Source of the DNA: Amborella trichopoda
Lineage: Eukaryota; Streptophyta; Magnoliopsida; Amborellales; Amborellaceae
Length of the DNA stretch: 64,000 nucleotides
Reading direction: 5' to 3'
Assembly (NCBI RefSeq): GCF_000471905.2
Contig: NW_006499810.1
Location: 4,702,357-4,766,356 of the forward strand
Position numbers and translations under genes: made by a program. Below the pieces are notes generated by a model. The model was not told the DNA's origin, searched no databases, and worked only from the letters and a program-made list of their open reading frames with translations. Positions 1 to 10,461 of the stretch are shown in pieces; position 1 is the stretch's first letter; every line of letters begins with the position of its first letter.

Positions 1-540
1 TTTCTTAGCCCTGGTTTCTCCTACTGCCTTTCTTTTAAGAACGGTAGGGGTTCCCGGTCATGCCACAGTGAGTGCCTCAGGTCAAAATGACGAGGCTGAC
101 ATGATCTAGAACATGTCAACATTTGAACTTGGTCTGATTTCAGAGGAAGGCACCATAGGTTGGAGAAGTTGCCGCCAAAAAACATTGTCCCAACCCTTTT
201 TTGGGACTGGTTTGGTGAAGCCGCATCGCGCTAAGGTAAAGCCCACTAATCGTGAGGCCGCATGAGCGTAGACCCTTTTAGAGGGATCTAATTGAGCCTA
301 AATTTTTCCCTTGGTGGTTTCTCAACATTTTGAGCATAATGGCAATGGTCTGGTGCCCTGTTGCAACCTCTATCATGGGGCTACAGTGGAGGGTCCTTCT
401 TTGGTGTTGAGGCATCGAACCTAGGTCATTAGGCTAGAGGCTTTATTTCTCGACACAATCCTGAACTGCAGGTGTTTCGTGAACCCGCGAGACCAGATTG
501 TCACTAGCTCTCTCCTTATTTGCATGGCCTCATGAAAGTA
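1..540. other. Unassigned sequence at the left edge
   Basis: No open frame of useful length and no domain I recognise. It ends where the gag-protease boundary of copia element I becomes readable, so it replaces the LTR, primer binding site and most of gag of that element. It may be part of another decayed repeat that continues to the left of the window. Confidence 0.4.
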
Positions 541-554
541 TGTCAAAAATGACT

Positions 555-3500
555 TATAACAACAAGTAACATTTGTAGAAAAATTCAAAGTAGATCAAGA
601 ACCAACCCTCATGTTAGCGTGCAAAGAAGAAGAAAGTGAAAACAAGAAATCATGTTTTCTTAACAGTGGGGCAAGAAACCACATATGCGGAAGAAAATAA
701 ATGTTCATGGAGTTGGATGAATCAGTGAATGTAATATTTGGTGATTTCTCAAAAGTTCCGGTCAAAGGAAAAGTTCAAATTTTAATTCGACTGAAGAATG
801 GAAAGGATGAATTTATTTCCAATGTCTAATTTGTGCCAAGCATGAAAATTAATGTCTTAGTTTGGGGCAGCTTTTGGAAAAAGGTTATGATATTCGTCTA
901 AAGGACTTAGCCTTCACCATAAAAGATAGAGAGGAAAGCTTGATTGCTAGAGTTAGCATGTCAAAAAATAGGACATTTTCTTTGGATATCAAAACTGATT
1001 TTTTACACTGTCTATGCATCTTTAAAGGAAAAGCCATGGTTATGGCACTTGAGGTTTGGACACCTCAATTTTCATGGATTGACATTGTTGCATAGCCAAA
1101 ACATGGTGAAAGGGCTGCCACTAGTTGATCATCCGGAACAACTTTGTGAAGGATGTATGCTCAGGAAGCATCACCATGAAAGCTTCCTAATTGATATTTC
1201 ACATAGAGCATCAAAACCCCTTGAACTCATCCATACCGATGTATGTGGGCCACTTAGCCCAATTTCTTATGAACAACATTAGTATTACCCTATCTTCATT
1301 GATGATTTCAATCGAAAGACCTAGGTTTATTTCTTGAAAAAAAAATCAGAAATGTTTTGGATCTTCAAAAATTTCAAGGCTTTTGTCGAAAAACAAATTA
1401 GCTATTTTATTAAAGTTTTAAGATCATATAGGGGTGGTGAATTTTTCTCAAAGGCATTTGATGAGTTTTGTAAGTAATATGGTATTCTTCATCAATTTAC
1501 ACATGATATTCACCCTAACAAATTGGAGTGGCTAAAAGAAAAAAACCAGACAATTTTGGATATGGCACGAAGCATGTTGAAATGCAAAAATATGTCTAAA
1601 GAATTTTTGGCTGAGGCAATCTCTTGTGTTGTCTATATTTTGAATAGGTCTCCCACCAAAAGTGTATGATTTAGGACACCCCAAGAGGTTTGGAGTGGAC
1701 TTAAACCTATTGTGGCACATTTAAAGGTATTTGGGTAAGTTGCTTACTCTCATGTCCCAAATCAAATGAGAACTAAATTAGAAGATAAAAGCCAAAAATG
1801 TATTTTTATTGGTTATGATGAAAAATCAAAAGCCTACAAGCTTTATGGTCCTGAAAATAAGAAATTGATGATCAGTAGAGATGTGGAATTTAATGAAGAA
1901 GCCTCATGGAAATGGAACAAAAAAGAAGAAAATGGTCATGTAAGAATTGAATTGAATGGAAATGACAATGTTCAAGAGAGATTACAAGAACAAAATACTC
2001 CACCCTCATCTCCTCAACAAGAATCAAGTTCATCTATTCCTTCCATGGATGAAAGTTCAACTGAAAGGCCACCAAGAACACAGAGTTTGAATGAAATTTA
2101 TTCTCAAACAGAAAATACTAACAATGGACATAGTTTATTTTGTTTCTTTGTTGAATGTGAACCTGTAGGTTTCGACAATGCAGTTTGTGAAAAAAGGTGG
2201 AAATAGCAATGGATGAGGAGATTCAAGCCATTGAGAAGAATGACACATGGACGTTTACAGCACTTTCGAAGCAACATAAAGCAATTGGTGTGAAATGGGT
2301 TTACAAAGAAAAGAAGAATGGGAAAGGTGAAGTAGAAATATACAAAGCAAGACTAGTTGCCAAAGGATACAAGCAAAGAACTAGGATTGACTACAAAGAG
2401 GTATTTGCTCATGTTGTTAGATTGGATACTATTAGATTAATTAATTGCTCTGGCTGCCCAACGAAAATGGAAATTTTTTCAAATGGATGTCAAATCTACT
2501 TTTTTTAATGGTTATCTTGAAAAGGAAGTTTATATTGAGTAACCACCGGGTTACATTGTAAAAGGGCATGAAGGCAAAGTTTATAACTTGAAAAAGATAC
2601 TTTATGTCTTGAAATAAGCTCCACGAACCTGGAAGGCAATAATCGATACATATTTCCAAGAAAATGGTTTTATAACTGCCCCTTTGATCATGCTCTATAT
2701 TTAAAGATGAATGACAATGGTGATTTATTGATAGTTTGCTTATATATTGATGATTTAATTTTCACCGGAAATAACCTTAGCATGATTGATGATTTTAAGC
2801 AATCCACGTTTACTGAATTTAAGATGACTGATATTGGGCTTATGAATTACGTTCTTGGAATACAAGTAAAACAATGTGATGAATGGATTTTTATTTGCCA
2901 AAATAGATTTGCAAAGGAAATTCTCAAAAAATTTAAAATGGATAATTGCAATTTTGTAACTAGTCCAAAAGAATACAAGATGAATGGAAGATATGATGAT
3001 TCTGGAGTGGATGCCACTTATTTTAAAAGCTTGGTTGGAAGTTTGAGTTATCTGACATGTACTCGACCCGATATTTTGTATGGAGTGGGCTTAATAAGTC
3101 GGTATATGGAAGCTCCTAATAAAACTCACTTGAAAGTAGCCAAAATAAGTTTTCACTATCTAAAAGGCACACTGGATTATGGAATGTTCTATTCTCATTC
3201 AAATGAACTCAAGATTTTTGGTTATTGTGATTGTGACTAGGGAGATGACCTATATGATAGAAAAAATACTATATGTTACGTATTTCATATTGGATCTACA
3301 GCTTTTACTTGAAGTTCAAAGAAGCAACTAATTTTTATATTATCCACATGTGAAGCCGAATATGTAGCAGCAGCATCATGTGTCTGTCATGCTATCTGGT
3401 TGCGAAATGTGCTAAAGAATTTGCAGGTACCACAAGAAGGCCCTACAACGATCAAGGTCGACAACAAATCAATAATAGCATTGGTCAAGAATCCAGTATT

Positions 3501-3683
3501 TTATGGAATAAGGAAGCACATAAATATAAGATTCCATTCCATTTGAGAACATGTGAAAAATAATGAAGTTGAGCTGGTTTTTTACAAATAAGAAGAACAA
3601 GTTGCAGATATTCTGACAAAGCCACTAAAGACTGAAACATTTTGTCACTTAAGAATGCTACTTGAAATGAAAGTGACAAATTA
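555..3683 (+). pseudogene. copia element I gag-pol polyprotein, pseudogene
   Basis: Remnant of a polyprotein for cDNA synthesis and integration. A protease-like motif NSGARNH lies at about 661-681; the usual first residue is the catalytic Asp of DSGA, here Asn. The GAG-pre-integrase region with its H-H-C-C zinc site (WHLRFGH, then CEGC) is at about 1040-1170. The integrase core follows, starting LELIHTDVCGP at about 1225. RT begins near 2200 with KWVYKEK and KARLVAKGYKQ, and has the catalytic YIDDL at about 2740-2755. RNase H has CEAEYVAA near 3350, and the polyprotein tail reads ILTKPL near 3612. In-frame stops and frame changes occur throughout (for example near 1280, 1320, 1475, 1665, 1735, 3238 and 3310), so no full-length product is possible. 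Confidence 0.85.
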
Positions 3684-3689
3684 AGGAAG

Positions 3690-3860
3690 TGTTAAAATAT
3701 TAATTAATTTATCCTCTTGCGCCTCATTATCTCTCTCTTTAGTAAATTCTATCCCACTGCCTCACACACTTTCATATTGTTCTACCACTCTCTCTCTTCT
3801 CTACCTCTTACTAGAACATTAAGACGGTATAGAAGGCGGCAATGAAAGACGGTTATTATA
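3690..3860 (+). repeat. Putative 3' LTR fragment of copia element I
   Basis: Starts TGTTAAAATATTAATTAA directly after the purine tract that follows the last RNase H codons, which is the expected LTR position. A CT-rich stretch follows. The right boundary is unknown, because there is no second LTR to compare. Confidence 0.4.
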
Positions 3861-5371
3861 GGCCCTTAAAAACCAGCAACGATATGCATGGGTATCATTG
3901 GATGAGAAAGAAATAACGAATCACCGAAGTGATAGGCAAAAGAGGTATGTGGAACCTCAAAAATGAATTTATGGTCCTAAATACCATATTATTTGATTGT
4001 ACTTCTAATTTGTTGCAATAGTGGAAATTTTGTTTATTGAGTGAAAGCTTCCTATCTATTCTTTTGTGCCTAAACATTTTTATTCTATATTTTGGAAGTT
4101 TTGCCATAACAAATTTCTATCAAAAGATGCAGTGCCTATGTCAGAAACCCTTGTGATTAACTAAAAATCAATTTTCGCACCTAAATTTAACATTTAAAGT
4201 TCCAAAAATGGTGTAAATGAAGCAAACCCATAAATACTCAGAGAATCTGAAAATAGACGGGTACCATGTGTTACAAGATTCATTGTTCTCATGACTTTAT
4301 TTTTTTTATTTATTTTCTTGTATCCATTCATCTCAAGATCAAAACATTGAATTCTAAAGATTTTTTTTTTCTTGTTTTGAACAATGAATTCTAAAGATTT
4401 TTCAACATTGGAATAACAATTTTAGGTTTTTAAGTGCAGGCTGACCCCTTGTGTAAACTTCTTACCTCATCGAATCCGGAAGGCGACAAATTGATAAATA
4501 TCATAGAAGGGGAGTTTCAACGAGTGATCCATGTAGGCATTGACCAAAGAGATGGCATTTTGACGCGTTTATGAATGTAAGAGAGAGAATGGAGAGGAGA
4601 AGGGTACGTGTGTCCTACGTCAAAATGATTTTTAAGGAGAAGACGTCGCTCTCACCCTTTGACTTATTTTCCAGGTCTTGGCCCACGTGTCGTCGCACGC
4701 GCGCGTGCCAAAATGGGTCCCACGTTGACCCCTAAGGAAAACAAAGGTCATAAGCATGAGGTCATCAGCGGCTACCCGCTCACCTGGCGCCGCCTTAGGG
4801 GTCAATTGGTTAAGTAAACCATAAGATAATAAAACCAAAAACATTACTATGTTAAGTAAACCATAAAATAATATCAAAGCAAAAAGATTAGTATTTTATT
4901 TATCCAAGACAAATAGGAAAAAGGAGTTGATAAGAGTGGGGGAATTTAGGTGAAGGGAACTTTAAAATATATTATATTATTTTAAAAATGGGGTGGAGAG
5001 GAATTTCCGCCACCCGCTTTTGTCTGTCGATAATTTGGAAGATGACTAAGATATGCCCTTTGTATCTCATAAATGACTAAATTGCCTTCAAATTTTAGTC
5101 CAATTGAAGGTTATTTTTTTGTAAAGATTACCAATACTTTTAAATCACATCATTAATCTTAATATTAGTTATTTAAACATAATTATTATACGGGCTCACC
5201 TGCATAGTAACTTACGCCACCTATTGAAATTGGACGGTGACTATGGCAAGTTCATATAAGGGCAAGCCCGCGTAAGAACTTTTATATTTATTTATAACTT
5301 TCAATCACTACAGTCTAACAAAGTTGAATGGCGAGTCACGCAAGTTACCCACATATGAACGTCTCTTGTTA
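3861..5371. other. AT-rich intergenic DNA, nothing recognised
   Basis: Short open frames only, none with a recognisable domain. A CG-rich patch at about 4670-4800 has alternating CGCACGCGCGCG but no gene signal. Nothing further can be supported. Confidence 0.5.
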
Positions 5372-5380
5372 TTTTTACAT

Positions 5381-5756
5381 GGGTGTGGTTTCTATAAGGT
5401 TGCAACCTTTAGGGCGCATCTCTAAATTTTATCATAACACATAACTTTGGTGTAAATTTTTTTTAGGATTATCTGAAAGTCTATTTTCATATCTTATTAT
5501 AAAATTTCCAACTCTAAAATGGTTAAAGTTAAGTAGCTCTACAAACTTATAAAAATCTTGAAAATGGATCGTGTAGATAATATATTTCAAGATGCACTAT
5601 TTTTGGGACTCAAAATCTATTATTTTTTTGATATTCATACATCTCGATGTCAAGATGATCAATTAGAGGATTTTTCAGTATTAAAACAATTTTTTCAATT
5701 AATTTTTGAAGCGTATGTGTAATTGTACAGGTTGCAACCTTATATAATTTTTTTCT
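5381..5756 (+). mobile_element. MITE family 1, copy A (Mutator-type non-autonomous element)
   Basis: A 376-bp AT-rich element without coding capacity. The left end reads GGGTGTGGTTTCTATAAGG and the right end reads ATAATTTTTTTCT. The inverted repeats meet in TATAAGGTTGCAACCTT at the left and GGTTGCAACCTTATATAA at the right. It is flanked by the identical 9-bp direct repeat TTTTTACAT at 5372-5380 and 5757-5765. The interior matches copies B and C along its whole length. A 9-bp target duplication is characteristic of the Mutator superfamily, which is the basis for the class call. No transposase is encoded here. Confidence 0.8.
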
Positions 5757-5765
5757 TTTTTACAT

Positions 5766-6615
5766 TTAACCCCACATAAGCTAACTTTTTTAGAATGAAA
5801 CGCCCACTGTGCAGAAACCCACTTTTATTCCCATTCCTTCACTCTCTCCTAAAACTCTCAGTTTTTTTAACAGTTCCTATATCTAGAAACTTGAAGTTTG
5901 ATTAACCTAAAAGTTCAGATATTTTTTCTCTCTAATAAATTTGAAAAAAAGAATCACTCTAAAATTTGAAACTTTAGATAGTTTCTTTGTCAAAAAATTT
6001 AGAGATAGCTTTTGTTTCTAAATTTTCAAATTTCAATTTTTTAGAGAAAAACTATCTAGCAGTATTTCCATCTTAAAAAATTTACTTTTTTTATTTACTT
6101 TTTGGGTTTAATGAAAAAACATAGTGGTCTAACATGTTTAGAAAGTCTGGTCATGGAAAATATCTATAATTTTTTCTTATTTTATGAAGACGAAGATGAA
6201 GTTGTGGCGAGTTCATAGGTCAATTTTTAGAATCTCTCGTCCCAAGCGTTAAGAGAAAGACATTGACACCCTTTTTCCTCACATAATTCTTTGCCTTGTC
6301 TTGTCAACATCGCAGACTATTCGAGAACCATATGTCAAAGTTATTGTTTTAATTTAGTTTAAGTGCGAATTATGCAGTTTTGAAGTCCAAAAACACTTGA
6401 TGAAACTTTCATTCATGAAACGACCATCTACAGGGTGTGACTTCGTCCTTAATCCTCCTTTTTCTCTCATGAGTATTAGAAATGTTTTGGTTTTCGTTTA
6501 TGATTGGGGGAGGTTTGGATAAGGCGTCAATCTTTTACTATTGAAATAAGGCGCCCCTCGAAATTGTAATGAACGATGCGGTTTTAGTGCCAGAAAAGCT
6601 TGCAATGGCATGAAA
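5766..6615. other. AT-rich spacer, nothing recognised
   Basis: Runs of T and A, with short near-repeats of GAAACTTTAGATAGT-like sequence near 5960-6060. No coding region, RNA gene or element boundary is visible. Confidence 0.4.
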
Positions 6616-6619
6616 ATTT

Positions 6620-6905
6620 ATTACTGCCCCTGATTATGAAATTCAAAGTTCCAATAAAGGTGACAATCATGTAGATCCATAACAACTTGAAAATTTTGAA
6701 CATAGACGGTCTAGATAATGCAATAGAAGTTGAACAATTTTTTGGACTTGGAATCCTTTTTTTTTTTTTCATATTCATGAATCTTAAGGTCAGGATGATC
6801 CATTTTAAGGGTTTTCCAGTATCAAGACAACCTTTTTTAATGGATTTTTTAGGTATACCTTACTTCTACAATATAAGGATGGCACCTTATATAAACAAAA
6901 TGGAT
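6620..6905 (+). repeat. Partial, diverged relative of MITE family 1
   Basis: The segment contains the family landmarks in order: a phrase matching AACATAGACGGTCTAGATAATG (near 6697-6718), then a T-run before CATATTCATGAATCT, CAGGATGATC, TTCCAGTATCAAGACAA, and an end resembling ACCTTATATAAAC near 6887-6899. The left inverted repeat is missing and no flanking duplication is visible. The short open frame across it is incidental. Confidence 0.6.
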
Positions 6906-6939
6906 TTTATGTTGCTGAAATGGTTGGGCATTCGTTAAT

Positions 6940-7344
6940 GGAAAAAGTTTATATAAGATTGCAACCTTAAAATGTAGAATTAAACATGTACCTCAAAAAT
7001 CCATTAGATAATATTCTTTTAATGTTGAAAAACCCTCTAATGAATCATCTCGACATCAAGATGTATATATATATAAAAACTAAAAAATAAAAGATTTTGA
7101 GTCCCAAAAATAGTGCTTCTTGCAACACATTATCCATACCATTCATTTTTATGATTTTCTTACGGTTATAGATCTACTTGATTTTAACCATTTTTGGAGT
7201 TTAAATTTTTTTATAATTAGATATGAAAATAGATTTCTAGATAATCCTCGAAATCTTTTACACTGAAATTACACGTTTCGATAAAATTTGGAGGCCAACA
7301 TTAATTGGATTGTTTAAGGTTGCAACCTCATAGAAACCGCACCC
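6940..7344 (-). mobile_element. MITE family 1, copy B (inverted)
   Basis: A 405-bp copy in reverse orientation to copies A and C. On the + strand it begins GGAAAAAGTTTATATAAG and ends ATAGAAACCGCACCC. The flanks TTCGTTAAT (6931-6939) and TTAGTTAAT (7345-7353) match at 8 of 9 bases, an aged 9-bp target duplication. The internal landmarks appear as reverse complements, for example the phrase meaning 'GACTCAAAATCT' near 7095-7110 and 'GGTTGCAACCT' at 7319-7329. Confidence 0.8.
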
Positions 7345-7353
7345 TTAGTTAAT

Positions 7354-7892
7354 TCATTGAATAAGTTGCGGTTATGTTGCGAAAGTTATTCGTTGATTTG
7401 ATTCTAATGGCAAAATAAGCATCCATCCTCGGTCGTTTCTTTTTACGCATCGTATCAGGTAGGGTTTTTGACCTAATGGTAGTTGGTAGGGTCTAATAAT
7501 ATCAAATGGGGAATCTGAAGTTTGATATTAACCTGTTTCATTTCTATTTTCCCCTAAGTTAGGCTTGTAAAAGGGCTTTACCTCTTTAAAAGTATATCTC
7601 AAGCCCATCTTTGTGCATACCTGAAAAATTGGATGGTTACATAAAAAATAAACCAAAAAAAAGAAAAAATTTAATCTCTGTGGTCTCCTCAGAAATTATT
7701 TGTGGTGGGAAGAAACTAGGTTTATTTCTTTATTTGAAATCCATTAAGCTAATACTCTCAACATAAAAGAAGTAGACAAGAAGAATCACATACTTTTTTG
7801 TCAACATAAAGTGCATCCTTTCCAAAAACTATTTATGGAGTAACTAAATATTATTAAATATTGGCGGGCAAGCTCTACAGAATATTTAAAGA
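7354..7892. other. AT-rich spacer, nothing recognised
   Basis: No open frame longer than background and no repeat boundary seen. Confidence 0.4.
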
Positions 7893-8411
7893 AGGGCAAG
7901 CTTTCTATGCTTCCCCTATAGCATAAAATTTATATGCTTTCCCTTATCCAACCGTCCATTCTGAATGGATGGCTGAGATGGCCCCAATCACAATATCACA
8001 TCTCTACACTAGTTTATTTTTAATATTTTTTATACAAATTATTTTGGCACCACAATTTGGGTGTCCACTCCTCTCTTAAACTCGCACTTATAAAAAATAT
8101 ATAGAAAATATTATCAAAAAATAAAATGACTAAAATATCCCTGAAGACTTCAAATGATATTTTGGTCATTATATTTTACCAAAAAGTTATTTTTATTATT
8201 ATTTTTTAGGTGCGATCCATTGAGAAGATGGTACATACCAAATTTCATGTTCACACAATTCATAGAAGGAAAACTAAAAATAAAATACTTTGAGGTATCA
8301 TATCTAAATCAAACGTTAGATCATATCAAATCTAGATCAAATTGGATGGTTGGATGGGGAGGAAGCATATATCTTATATGCTGAAGGGGAAGTATAGAAA
8401 ACCTTTCCCTT
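7893..8411. mobile_element. MITE family 2, about 520 bp, with long terminal inverted repeats
   Basis: The left end (TTTCTATGCTTCCCC, then GCATAAAATTTATATGC, then ATCCAACCGTCCA, about 7902-7960) is matched in reverse complement by the right end (ATCCAACCATCCA, GCATATAAGATATATGC and TTTTCTATACTTCCCC read on the - strand, about 8340-8405). That is an inverted repeat of roughly 60 bp with few mismatches. No transposase is encoded. Candidate flanking duplications (TTTAAAGAA against TTTAAGAAA) are similar but low-complexity, so I do not assign a superfamily. The open frame at 8154-8384 is incidental. Confidence 0.65.
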
Positions 8412-8412
8412 T

Positions 8413-10200
8413 TAAGAAAGGCATGAAGAAGTAGCTTTAGTGTTAACAAAAAATAAAAGAAGGCATGAAAACCTTTTTTTTTTCTTCTTCATTGTTTTTG
8501 GCCCTTCCTGACATGGCCAGCCCATTAGAAACAAGGGTTGGGCTAGGGCTAGATCCCATGTTGCCGTCCTTCTGAGGAAGTAGATACACTTGCTACCTGC
8601 ATCCCAAGTACTTGAAACCATTAACCTTCTATACAAAAATGTCAGAATCATCTTTAGTTGTTTAATGTGATTGAGTGGTTAGAACTTTGTTTACCATCCA
8701 CCTAACTCGCAGTCGGAAAAATTTCTTCCTAATTTTGAGACATTCATGACTATTGAATTTCACGTCTAATGCCTGGGATAATTGTGATCTACTTGTGCTA
8801 AAGATAAAGTGTTTTACAGACTTTATTGTTAATGTATGCACTCCCATCAACCTTACAAAGTCACAATGCATAGGGATCAAAACCCTCCAATGAAGTGAGA
8901 GGGATGAGGGAGAGAGTTGGACCAACCATTGTGATCATCTCCTATTCTACTGAACACCAATCTCAGTATATCACCCAGCATCATTTTCATGGATGGTTGT
9001 TGAACAAATCTGCTATTATTTTTTATTTTGGAAGAATTATTCTGCTTTTCTTTAGCCCAATCGCTAAGATGAATGCTATACAGTTTTCTTGGGAATGATG
9101 CCCAATCTTGTAGTAACTTCACTCACGTTAAGTTTAATATTCCAACAAAAAAATAAAAAGAAAAAGAAAAAAAATACCACAGTCTCCATGAGCTTGTGTT
9201 AGAAGGTAAAGACCTATAAAAATCACAATATTAAGTCCACGTTTCATAACTCAGAAACTATATATGCCTTGGAAATCTGGAAGTTCTAAGTCCCTGGAAA
9301 TTGTAATTGTAAACATCTAGAAGTTCCAAAATGCTTGTTTGATAACTTATCTAGAAGGCTATCTGGAGGTTCTCAAATACAAAAATTCAACTTTATAGTT
9401 ATATGACAAAGCTTCGCCGAAATCTGGCTTCACGGCTCCATCGAGAGGGACATAGAAGAGAGAGAAAGAGGGCGTGGGAAGAAAGCACTTCAATAGAGAA
9501 ATGTACATGGTTAAAGTTCGAGAAGATAGACGGAGAAATGCCACATTTAGAGAACGAAAAAAAGTTAAAAGAGAATAAAGACACAGTTGGAGGGAGGGAT
9601 TTCGAGAGAGAAATGACACATATAGAGAGAGAAAGGACATACAGTTAGAGAGACCGGTTAGAGAAAGATGAGATAGAAAGAGAAAGACATTAGAGAAATG
9701 AGGTATTTTGGGAGGGATAGAGAGGGTTATTTAAAAGAGAAACATGAAGAGGAACTCGGGAAAGACCTTAAGGGCAAATTCGCCATTTCAGGAAACAAAC
9801 AAACGAAAAAAAAAAAAAGGCAGCGTTTTCCATGTTTGCTATGATGCTCCTCCCCATTATTCAGTGGGTCAGGAGTCAGAATTTACAATACCTCCTTCCA
9901 TTAATCCCAAAAGCCGCGACATTTACACCCTTCGGTGATGATGACGTGGCACTACCGAAGTTCCTCCAACAAAAGAAGCGGAAAGTTCCCTTCTTTTCAA
10001 ATATTTTATTTTAAAAATTTCCATTACTTATGAACTCATTAATTCCTTCACCAAAAAAAAAAAAAAAAAGTAGAATTCTCCTCTTTTGAAATTCTCTCAA
10101 AAAAAAAAAAAATCACAAAGGCCTGAATGTCAACCGGAATCCGGCGGTTAGTTGCAGTCACTAACCATGGTCAGCTCCTCAAATTACTATTATACCCCTC
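8413..10200. other. Intergenic DNA upstream of the bHLH gene, with a GA-rich tract
   Basis: 9430-9740 is rich in GAGAGA on the + strand; the open frames on both strands there come from this low complexity. Poly-A runs occur near 10053-10069 and 10099-10111. No conserved protein or RNA gene is recognised. Confidence 0.45.
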
Positions 10201-10218
10201 CATACATCGAAGGCAAGG

Positions 10219-10227
10219 TTATATAGG
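10219..10227 (+). promoter_or_regulatory. TATA box of the bHLH gene
   Basis: The motif TTATATAGG lies about 240 bp upstream of the start codon at 10462. The region between is compatible with a 5' leader: it is purine-rich with GAGAGAGAAAC elements at about 10276-10290 and 10370-10382. This is the only good TATA match in the 300 bp before the start. The transcription start itself cannot be read from the sequence. Confidence 0.5.
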
Positions 10228-10461
10228 GGTTTGATACCCCCGATCATTTCAACTCACAGACAGGTGCCTGAGGTTTGAGAGAGAAACTCAAAAAAAAAAC
10301 AGTACAGAGAAACAGGACCCGGAAGAAGGGAGGGGGAAAATCGGATTTAATTTGTCCCAGAGAAAGGTCGAGAGAGAAACCGCCCGAGCAGAAAGCGACA
10401 GAGCGACTGTGAGGGCCTTACAGAGAGAATTAGATCCACAAGAAAGAGATATTGGGTGGAC

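Larger units (their letters stand above)
541..3860 (+). mobile_element. Ty1/copia element I, 5'-truncated and decayed
   Basis: The domain order protease, GAG-pre-integrase, integrase, RT, RNase H reads left to right and is that of Ty1/copia elements. No 5' LTR or primer binding site is visible, and only the last part of gag remains. The 3' end is marked by a purine-rich tract at about 3681-3689 directly before TGTTAAAATATT at 3690, the likely start of the 3' LTR. The right end of the LTR is not defined because no second LTR copy is in the window; 3860 is a guess. Confidence 0.75.

Noticed and set aside
5180..5371. Possible small fold-back element left of MITE copy A
   Set aside because: Some complementary words (GTAACTTACGCC against its rough complement near 5320-5350), but the pairing is short and patchy, with no flanking duplication.
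9359..9648. Open frames on both strands near 9.4-9.65 kb
   Set aside because: Both come from the same GA-rich tract; no domain.
10456..10461. Start of the bHLH gene six bases earlier at GTG
   Set aside because: Plant nuclear genes start at ATG; ATG 10462 gives the family N-terminus MAEE.
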